A program made the position numbers and the translations under genes. Below are positions 1 to 5,562 of a DNA stretch of 17,689 nucleotides, piece after piece; position 1 is the first letter of the stretch, and every line of letters starts with the position of its first letter. The stretch comes from an uncultured Eubacterium sp. (lineage in GTDB: Bacteria; Bacillota; Clostridia; Lachnospirales; Lachnospiraceae). Under the pieces are notes generated by a model. That model was not told the DNA's origin. It saw nothing but the letters and a program-made list of their open reading frames with translations, and ran no database searches. The stretch lies in contig CAJGDH010000011.1 in assembly GCA_904502145.1 (NCBI GenBank), forward strand, positions 1 through 17,689, read 5' to 3'.

Positions 1-787
1 AGAAGATAGCTTTCAGGTCAGGATTCTGTGTTAACCATGTAGCTGCAAGGTCTTTAGCTTTTGTACGGTCCCAGTCAGCGTTCTGCTCTGCCCAGATGTT
101 TAAGCCGGAGTTGTTATCTGTGATCCAATCTTTGAAACCTGCGGTACGTTCACGGGCTGCGAAAGCTTTAGCCATACCAACAACGATTGCAACATCACCC
201 TGGTCACCTAATTTGTTGGAGATCCATTCTGCAGCCAGAAGTCCGTTCTGGTATGCGTTCGGTCCTACATAGTGATCAGCCTGAGCGATCAGACCGTCGT
301 TTACGTTAACGGTAAGAACGCCTGCTTCGTTTGCGCTCTCAACAGCGGATGTAAGGTTGGAGTCGGAGATGGGGCTCATAAGAAGAGCGTCAACACCCTG
401 TGTTGTCAGAGTTTCTGTCATGGTCTGCTGACCTGTCTCATCGCCTTCATCTGTTGTAGCCTGAACATCGATCTCGATGCCTGCTTCTTTGGCGCCTGCT
501 TCATAACCTTCTTCCAGAGTTCTCCAGAACTCGTTGGAAAGAGCTTTCATAACCATACCGAATTTTAATCCGGATTTAACTTTAACTTCCTCACCGTTTG
601 CTGCGCGGAGCTCTTCGATGGTCATGGCATCTTCTGCCTTGTCAGGGTTAAATTCTGCTGCTTCTGTTGCCTGTTCAGCTGCTGCTTCTGTTGAATCAGC
701 ATCGCCGGCGGGTTTGGATGAACCACAGGCTGCAAGTCCAACAACCATTGTTGCTGCCATAAGGATTGCTAAAAATCTCTTTTTCAT
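1..787 (-). CDS. Sugar ABC transporter substrate-binding lipoprotein (partial, C-terminus off the left edge)
   Basis: About 262 residues are visible and the gene runs off the left edge. The N-terminus is a lipoprotein signal: MKKR, a hydrophobic stretch, then lipobox L18-A19-A20-C21, so the mature protein should be anchored by lipid at Cys21. An Ala/Glu-rich linker (about residues 22-70) precedes a type 1 periplasmic-binding fold beginning near residue 74 (LKFGMVMKALSNEFW), followed by blocks such as LLMSPISDSN and VNVNDG typical of ribose/galactose/inositol-type binding proteins (Peripla_BP_4). It would capture a sugar or polyol for an ABC importer whose other subunits probably lie beyond the edge. 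The start is ATG at 787 with GAGGAGG about 9 bases upstream. It follows the isomerase gene by 85 bases without a terminator, so the two are probably co-transcribed. Codon choice is narrow (many GTT, GCA, GAA, AAC), as in highly expressed genes. The substrate cannot be read from sequence. Confidence 0.9.
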   Translation of the reverse strand, partial: MKKRFLAILMAATMVVGLAACGSSKPAGDADSTEAAAEQATEAAEFNPDKAEDAMTIEELRAANGEEVKVKSGLKFGMVMKALSNEFWRTLEEGYEAGAKEAGIEIDVQATTDEGDETGQQTMTETLTTQGVDALLMSPISDSNLTSAVESANEAGVLTVNVNDGLIAQADHYVGPNAYQNGLLAAEWISNKLGDQGDVAIVVGMAKAFAARERTAGFKDWITDNNSGLNIWAEQNADWDRTKAKDLAATWLTQNPDLKAIF

Positions 788-813
788 TGTAATAGTCCTC
801 CTCTTTTTAGACA

Positions 814-861
814 TGTTCCTTTTTAAAATTGTGTTCCTTTTTTAAATTGTGTTCCCTTTAA
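814..861. repeat. 18-bp imperfect tandem repeat in the leader of the binding-protein gene
   Basis: Two full units of 18 bases (814-831 and 832-849) differ at a single position, where one A of the A-run is T. A third, diverged partial unit starts at 850. Each begins TGTTCC followed by a T-run and A-run. The array lies between the isomerase stop codon and the ribosome binding site of the lipoprotein gene. Function unknown; it could be replication slippage or could influence mRNA processing between the two genes. Confidence 0.75.
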
Positions 862-872
862 CAGGTGAACGT

Positions 873-1793
873 TTATCTTAACATATCCAGGATCAGCCCC
901 TGTGCTCCGATCCCGTCATGTCTGGATACGATCTCATTGATCTTTTCTATGCCCTGCTTCTCGACTTTACTCTTGATCAGCTCGAAGGCATCGATGTTTG
1001 CCTGACATTCCTTCTTCGCATCCTCCCTGATGGGGAAGGTATCGAAGAAGACCACGCCGTCGTAGTTGTATCTTTCCAGGTAATAGATGAACTCTGCACT
1101 CTGTGCGAAGCTTAATGATCCGAAGATCAGCCCGCTGTCCTGCCAGCCGTAGCCGTCATTCATATGCAGCCCGTAAAGTTTTCCTTTGGAGGCGGCGAGT
1201 GCAAGTCCGTAGGCCGGATTGTCGTGTTTCATCAACATATGACAGTAATCAAGGGTACAACCGATATTGTCCCGGTTTACCTCGCTCATCAGGTACATTA
1301 CCATGCCGGTGCTGTCCACCATGGCGAAGTTTCTCTCCTCGAAAGGTTTGTACTCGATGCTGATCTTCATGTCCGGCGCGTAATCGCAGACTTCCTGAAT
1401 TGCGGTTACCAGCTTGTTCCAGTCCAGTTCGTAATCGATCTGGAAGGGATAATCGAAACCATCGTTTTCAAACCAGAGGGTGATCACGCTTCCACCGAGG
1501 TCGCGGCAGATGTCACATGCATCCTTGGTCATCTGAATGGCTCTCTGTCTGAGTTCTTCATTCTGGTTGGTGAAGTTTCCGTCAAGGAAATCTTTTCTCC
1601 AACGTACTGCAAAGCCGTTCACCTTGAGAGGTGCGATGGCTGCTTTCAACTCCTCCAGATCATATCCTTCGATATGTTCCGGATAGTTGAACTCCAGGTG
1701 TGTGATCCCATCCATCTGCTTGTAGGCTTCGATGGCATCGTACACGTTCTGCCCTTTAAAGATAAAGGAGTTAAATCTTCCGGCGTAATTCAT
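873..1793 (-). CDS. Sugar-phosphate isomerase/epimerase-like TIM-barrel protein
   Basis: A 306-residue protein of the xylose-isomerase-like TIM-barrel superfamily (AP-endonuclease 2 fold), which interconverts sugars, ketoses or inosose derivatives using a divalent metal. Candidate metal ligands fall in the expected order and spacing: E147 in ISIEYKP, D182 and H185 in LDYCHM, H210 and D213 in LHMNDGYG, and D251 in VVFFDTFP. A C-terminal helical tail follows the barrel. The start is ATG at 1793 with AAAGGAGA just upstream. The gene has its own sigma-A promoter and probably leads a transcript that continues into the sugar-binding lipoprotein gene, tying it to the imported substrate. The two oxidoreductases next door suggest a shared pathway in which a sugar or cyclitol is oxidised and isomerised, similar in design to inositol use (IolG with IolE/IolI). 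The exact substrate is unknown; family assignment is firm, reaction is not. Confidence 0.85.
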   Translation of the reverse strand: MNYAGRFNSFIFKGQNVYDAIEAYKQMDGITHLEFNYPEHIEGYDLEELKAAIAPLKVNGFAVRWRKDFLDGNFTNQNEELRQRAIQMTKDACDICRDLGGSVITLWFENDGFDYPFQIDYELDWNKLVTAIQEVCDYAPDMKISIEYKPFEERNFAMVDSTGMVMYLMSEVNRDNIGCTLDYCHMLMKHDNPAYGLALAASKGKLYGLHMNDGYGWQDSGLIFGSLSFAQSAEFIYYLERYNYDGVVFFDTFPIREDAKKECQANIDAFELIKSKVEKQGIEKINEIVSRHDGIGAQGLILDMLR

Positions 1794-1854
1794 TTTTGTC
1801 TCCTTTTTTAAATAGTTTCACGTTTTTTCATGTCTTGTTTTTATTTATGGCTTA

Positions 1855-1883
1855 ATTTTACATTTATTTTCATATTATGTCAA
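1855..1883 (-). promoter_or_regulatory. Sigma-A promoter for the isomerase and binding-protein genes
   Basis: On the minus strand a perfect -35 TTGACA (1878-1883) is separated by 17 bases from a -10 TAAAAT (1855-1860). Transcription would start near 1848, leaving a leader of about 55 bases before the isomerase ATG. This is among the best promoter matches in the window. Confidence 0.8.
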
Positions 1884-1945
1884 GTAGTTTCAATCAAAAT
1901 GAAAATTTTTGTCATTATAGATAATTCCATGCTTCTCTTATTGTG

Positions 1946-1977
1946 TGGTATGCATAATGAAAACGTTTGACATACCA
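1946..1977. promoter_or_regulatory. cre-like (CcpA) site nested in a 7-bp inverted repeat
   Basis: Bases 1957-1971 read ATGAAAACGTTTGAC, which fits the Bacillus-type catabolite-responsive-element consensus WTGAAARCGYTTWNN at all fixed positions except one (G instead of W at position 13). It sits within an exact inverted repeat, TGGTATG (1946-1952) and CATACCA (1971-1977). The site centre is about 117 bases upstream of the predicted start of the isomerase transcript. This fits carbon-catabolite control or binding of a LacI-family regulator, whose operators also centre on CG. Binding is inferred only. Confidence 0.5.
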
Positions 1978-2087
1978 TGCTTTTCAATGTTCAACTATGG
2001 GTTTTCACTTATTTTGCCCTATATGTTCAAACTTTCAAATTTAATTAAAATTTTTTCAAATCATTTCAGATATTTTTCACAACAATG

Positions 2088-2122
2088 AAAAAAAGCAGCT
2101 CCGGTCCCCCGGAACTGCTTTT
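2088..2122 (-). terminator. Rho-independent terminator of the NUDIX-HAD/oxidoreductase transcript
   Basis: A 14-bp stem (2091-2104 with 2109-2122, containing one G-U wobble when read on the minus strand) closes a 4-base loop. On the minus strand it is followed by a run of T. It lies about 60 bases past the stop codon of the oxidoreductase at 2180. Confidence 0.9.
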
Positions 2123-2179
2123 CTGGATTATCTTTTTTCATTAAACTTGTATTCAGAATATTGTTCTCTTCTGTTCTCT

Positions 2180-3169
2180 CTATTTTTCATCCGTAAACAG
2201 GATGCCTGCTTTCTTTCGGGCGGTCTCGATCGTATCGACCACATCGGTCATCAGGTCCAGACCTGCTTTGATCCCGGCGGTATCACCGGAACGGATCATC
2301 CCGGTCATCCTGCTTACTTCATAATACCAACGGTCAGGATTATCCTGTTCATTGAAGACTTCCTCGGATTCCCTGGTCACAACCCGGATCTCCGCAATAC
2401 CGTTGCTTCCGTCACGGATATAGATGTATCCGTCTTCACCTTCGATCTGGAAATAATTCACTCCCCAGGTATCCTTTGCTCCGGCCTGGGTACTGACAAA
2501 GTCAGCATATTTCAGGGTGATGACACCGGAGGTATCCACCAGGCCATTATAGATATTGGGGACATATTCCGCTGACTCCGGCTTTCCGAAGAGGGCAAGG
2601 TTCAGGTAGACATTATAATAGTTGATATCCATGAGGCAGCCGCCTGCATAGTCAGGGCTGAACACATTGGGAACTTCCCCCTTCTTAAGGGCATCATAAC
2701 GGCTGGAATACTGGCTGTAATTGCCCATGACCAGTTTTATCCTTCCCACTTTGGGCAGCTGTTCTTTCAGGATCCGGAGATTCGGAAGGAAGAAGGTGGG
2801 GGTGGCATCCACCAGGATCAGTCCTTTCTCCTTTGCCAGATCCACAAGTTCTTCCGCCTCGGCTTTCGTGGGGGCAAAAGGCTTCTCGCAGATCACGTTT
2901 TTTCCGGCAAGAAGAGCCTGCCTGGTATGAGGGCAGTGAAGGCTGTTGGGGGAAGCCACATAGATGAAGTTGACGTCCTCGTCAGCGAACAGATCCTCCA
3001 GGGAAGTATATACTTTGCCCACACCGTAATCCGAGGCAAGGGCACGCCCTTTCTCTTCCGTTCTGGAATAAACTGCCTCAAGTCTGATTCCTTCGGTAAG
3101 TTTTACATTGTCCAGGATGGACCGGACGATCACTCCCGAACCGATGGTTCCTAATCTTATCTCCTTCAT
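2180..3169 (-). CDS. Gfo/Idh/MocA-family NAD(P)-dependent oxidoreductase (GFOR-like active site)
   Basis: A 329-residue oxidoreductase that would oxidise or reduce a hydroxyl of a sugar, cyclitol or related compound with NAD(P). The N-terminal Rossmann fold shows G7-T-I-G10-S-G12. The family signature E95-K96-P97-F98 supplies the catalytic lysine. In the C-terminal domain G176-G177-C-L-M-D181-I-N-Y-Y185 replaces the usual D-x-G-x-H with an Asp and a Tyr four residues later, as in glucose-fructose oxidoreductase and dihydrodiol-dehydrogenase-type members, so Tyr185 may act in place of the histidine of inositol dehydrogenases. Length is normal. The ATG at 3169 is preceded by AAGGGAG. It follows the second oxidoreductase by 38 bases and is the last gene before a terminator. 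Substrate and redox direction are unknown. Confidence 0.87.
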   Translation of the reverse strand: MKEIRLGTIGSGVIVRSILDNVKLTEGIRLEAVYSRTEEKGRALASDYGVGKVYTSLEDLFADEDVNFIYVASPNSLHCPHTRQALLAGKNVICEKPFAPTKAEAEELVDLAKEKGLILVDATPTFFLPNLRILKEQLPKVGRIKLVMGNYSQYSSRYDALKKGEVPNVFSPDYAGGCLMDINYYNVYLNLALFGKPESAEYVPNIYNGLVDTSGVITLKYADFVSTQAGAKDTWGVNYFQIEGEDGYIYIRDGSNGIAEIRVVTRESEEVFNEQDNPDRWYYEVSRMTGMIRSGDTAGIKAGLDLMTDVVDTIETARKKAGILFTDEK

Positions 3170-3207
3170 ATATCTTTCTCCCTTTCTCTTCTGCTAGGAC
3201 TCTTGAT

Positions 3208-4224
3208 CTATTTATGGGATTTCGCCACTTCCGTAGCTGCCTCCAGCATCTCAAGGACACAGATCACTTCCTCGTCCTTGATACATTTTTCAGCACCATG
3301 TTCGATGGCATCCACCAGGTTGTCATAAACCTTTTCATAATGAGCACAGTCCACCGGCACCTTCTCGGTTACGGTCTCCCCTTTCTCATTGTGGTAAACC
3401 AGGGTTCCCCAGCGGTCTTCCGATGCAGGAGCCATACTGATCTGATGACGGCCCACCACTTTCTTCTTCCCGGAATTATGAACTACAGGCGGAAGGGTAA
3501 AGCTTCCCTTTGTCCCATGGAGGGTAAATCTGGGATAATCAATGGAAACACACATGCTGGTATTGACCGTAGCTTTCATATTTCCATAGTAGAACTCCAG
3601 ATCATAATAATCATCCCCGATTCCGGGATGATTGATGCTTCGCACGTCAAAATATGTCTTCTCCGGGATACCGAAGAGGCTGATCACCTGGTCTGTGGTG
3701 TGCACGCCAAGATTGTAGAGTGTGCCCAGATGATCGTACCAGCCGTTATCCTTAAAATAATCATAGTGGCTTTCCAGCTTGACGATATCACCCACCTTAC
3801 CGCTCCTGATGACTTCTTTCAATGCCAGGAAGTCCGCGTCAAAACGGCGATTCTGGTTGGGCATGCAGACCAGCCCTTTCTCTTTGGCAAGGGCAAATAC
3901 CTCCCTTGCTTCTGCTGCCGTAGGAGCGAAGGGTTTCTCGATCAGGGCATGTTTGCCTGAGTTCAGGATCTGTTTTGCGTAAGGAACATGGAACTGATCC
4001 GGTGTATTTACCACCACCAGGTTCACTTCATCATCCGCTAAAACAGCGTCAAAATCCGTGGTGAAAATGATCTCGGGATAAAATGCTTCGTACTCTGCAA
4101 ACTGAGGGATATCCTCCTCCCTGCGGTATACATACTTCACCTTGATGTCATCCCTGTTCTCCACGTAGGGGATATGATATTCTCTTACGCTAACGCCAAA
4201 ACCAACATATGCAACGGTTACCAT
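3208..4224 (-). CDS. Gfo/Idh/MocA-family oxidoreductase with altered D-x-G-x-H motif
   Basis: A 338-residue NAD(P)-dependent oxidoreductase. It has an N-terminal dinucleotide fold (VAYVGFG), E96-K97-P98-F99 with the usual catalytic lysine, an N-Q-N-R-R-F block (123-128), and GTLYNLGVHTTDQ ending at 179. This resembles the scyllo-inositol/YdgJ-like branch, which usually reads GxLYDLGxHLIDQ. Here the position equivalent to the active-site Asp (Asp172 in Bacillus subtilis inositol dehydrogenase) is Asn171, encoded by AAT, while His175 is kept. The protein is full length and not otherwise damaged. The start is ATG at 4224 with AAGGAGA about 9 bases away. It shares only the general family with the downstream oxidoreductase, so they probably act on different substrates or steps rather than being a recent duplication. 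Confidence 0.87.
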   Translation of the reverse strand: MVTVAYVGFGVSVREYHIPYVENRDDIKVKYVYRREEDIPQFAEYEAFYPEIIFTTDFDAVLADDEVNLVVVNTPDQFHVPYAKQILNSGKHALIEKPFAPTAAEAREVFALAKEKGLVCMPNQNRRFDADFLALKEVIRSGKVGDIVKLESHYDYFKDNGWYDHLGTLYNLGVHTTDQVISLFGIPEKTYFDVRSINHPGIGDDYYDLEFYYGNMKATVNTSMCVSIDYPRFTLHGTKGSFTLPPVVHNSGKKKVVGRHQISMAPASEDRWGTLVYHNEKGETVTEKVPVDCAHYEKVYDNLVDAIEHGAEKCIKDEEVICVLEMLEAATEVAKSHK

Positions 4225-4247
4225 CTTGTTTATTCTCCTTTTCTGTC

Positions 4248-4339
4248 AGATTGCTCTGTTTTTAGATTACTCTGTATTAGATTACGTTATTTTTAATTAC
4301 TTTGTTTGTAGATTACACTGTTTCAGGCTTACACTGCTT
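4248..4339. repeat. Degenerate tandem repeat, about six units with a 15-16 bp period
   Basis: Six units related to AGATTACxxTGTTT begin at 4248, 4264, 4279, 4294, 4310 and 4325, giving steps of 16, 15, 15, 16 and 15 bases. The most conserved core is (A)GATTAC followed by a T-rich tail. The array fills the spacer between the NUDIX-HAD gene and the downstream oxidoreductase, and the last units overlap the final codons and stop of the NUDIX-HAD gene (stop at 4313). Function unknown. Confidence 0.75.
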
Positions 4340-5344
4340 TTCCCGGAGAGCCAGTAAGGATTCCAGGGTGTCCGCCAGCATCTTGCGGGAAGTTACCCAG
4401 ACACCGTCCATGCCAAGTTCATGGCCTTTCACTATATTTTCCAGGCGGTCATCAAAGAAGATGCACTCTTCCATCTTAAGTCCGTACTTGCGGGTAAGAT
4501 ATTCGTAGATCTCCCTTTCCGGTTTGATGACTTTGGGCTCGTAAGAGACCACCACGCCGTCCATATAGTCCATAAAGGGGGCATCTTCCGTGTGAAGTTT
4601 AAAGAGATACTCCGAATAATTGGACAGGATATAGGCCCGGTATCCCTTCTCCTTCAGCAGGCGGATCGCCTCCCAGATCTCAGTGCGGTCCTCACCCCGC
4701 ATCTTTTTTGCATCGATCATGAACTTCTTTATATAAGTGATGTCCTCCGCCGGAAGGTAGCTGGCGTATTCTTCCACCATTCTTTCCGGGCTCCAGATGC
4801 CCCGGTCGAATTTGTCGGTCCAGATGGGGTTGGAGAACATTTCCTCTCCGATCCTTCTGCTGTCCGCCTCGGACAGACCGTAATCCATGAACATCTCGAT
4901 CCAGCGGTACTGGAGGAGCACATGCCCCACGTCAAAGATCAGGTTGCGGACAGCAAATCCTTCTCTTTTCAGTCTGTCGATCAGGGTATGGTCCGCAGGC
5001 AGCCAGTCCACACTGTCAAGCTCTTCCCCGGTCAGCCAGCGGGCATCCATATGCTCTTTGAGTTCGATCCGGCCACGGATAAGAGTACAGAAATAGCACT
5101 CCATATACAGATGAAAATCAGGATAGTCATACTCGATCACATCATATAGCCTTCCCACTGAGATCTCGACGCCCAGTTCTTCCCGGATCTCTCTTGCCAG
5201 GGCCTGTCGCGGTGTCTCCCCTTCCAGCAGCTTTCCACCGGGAAATTCCCAGCCGCCCTTCATCTCTCCGTATCCTCGCTGTGTGGCAAAAACCCGGTCT
5301 CCTTCCCGGATCAGCGCAGCCACCACATGTTTGGTTTCCGGCAT
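4313..5344 (-). CDS. NUDIX hydrolase fused to a HAD-superfamily (YihX-like) phosphatase
   Basis: A 343-residue two-domain protein. Residues 1-130 are a MutT-like NUDIX domain with an exact NUDIX box (G37-x5-E43-x7-R51-E52-I-R-E55-E56-L-G58-V59), and E-F-P-G-G just before it, as in enzymes hydrolysing oxidised or modified nucleoside triphosphates. Residues 133-343 are a HAD subfamily IA phosphatase resembling YihX (sugar-phosphate phosphatase): motif I F137-D138-V-G140-H-V, with Gly where many HADs have the second Asp, motif II L-S241-N, motif III K274-P, and motif IV F-F-D298-D299. The reading frame passes smoothly across the junction, so this is a true fusion and not a readthrough error. The ATG at 5344 has GGAAGGAGG upstream. 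It leads the transcript that ends after the two oxidoreductases. A nucleotide- or metabolite-clearing role is inferred; the substrates are unknown. Confidence 0.85.
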   Translation of the reverse strand: MPETKHVVAALIREGDRVFATQRGYGEMKGGWEFPGGKLLEGETPRQALAREIREELGVEISVGRLYDVIEYDYPDFHLYMECYFCTLIRGRIELKEHMDARWLTGEELDSVDWLPADHTLIDRLKREGFAVRNLIFDVGHVLLQYRWIEMFMDYGLSEADSRRIGEEMFSNPIWTDKFDRGIWSPERMVEEYASYLPAEDITYIKKFMIDAKKMRGEDRTEIWEAIRLLKEKGYRAYILSNYSEYLFKLHTEDAPFMDYMDGVVVSYEPKVIKPEREIYEYLTRKYGLKMEECIFFDDRLENIVKGHELGMDGVWVTSRKMLADTLESLLALREKQCKPETV

Positions 5345-5435
5345 ATGTACCTTCCTCCTTCCGTCCTTATTCTTATCTGTACTGAACTTGTCTTCAAATC
5401 AAGTCAAAATTTTTCATTATTTTTCAATTATTCTT

Positions 5436-5464
5436 ATAATATATCAATATTTGGTCATCGTCAA
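5436..5464 (-). promoter_or_regulatory. Sigma-A promoter for the NUDIX-HAD/oxidoreductase transcript
   Basis: Minus strand: -35 TTGACG (5459-5464), 17-base spacer, -10 TATTAT (5436-5441). It lies between the terminator of the esterase gene and the NUDIX-HAD start, leaving a leader of about 85 bases in which no riboswitch-like fold was recognised. Confidence 0.7.
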
Positions 5465-5471
5465 TGACAAA

Positions 5472-5516
5472 ATAAAAAAAAGCAAACCGGATTATCCTGG
5501 TACAGATAATCCGGTT
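5472..5516 (-). terminator. Rho-independent terminator of the esterase gene
   Basis: A perfect 12-bp inverted repeat (5485-5496 with 5505-5516) encloses an 8-base loop. On the minus strand it is followed by GC and a run of eight T. It lies about 46 bases beyond the esterase stop codon. Confidence 0.93.
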
Positions 5517-5562
5517 CTACTCTTTGTTTATATCCTTTTATTTACAGTAAAACAGTGCTGTT

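Larger units (their letters stand above)
1794..2179. other. Intergenic control region (386 bases)
   Basis: No gene is seen here. Very A+T-rich. From right to left it holds the terminator of the oxidoreductase transcript (2088-2122), two copies of ATGTTCAA (1987-1994 and 2023-2030, 36 bases apart), a cre-like site inside a larger inverted repeat (1946-1977), an imperfect 19-base dyad (1898-1916) just upstream of the -35 box, and the promoter for the isomerase gene. Confidence 0.7.

Noticed and set aside
2180..4224. The two Gfo/Idh/MocA genes as a recent tandem duplication
   Set aside because: They share only general family motifs and have different active-site signatures, so they diverged long ago.
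4248..4339. The periodic repeats as a CRISPR array
   Set aside because: Units are only 15-16 bases, degenerate and without unique spacers, and no cas gene is present.
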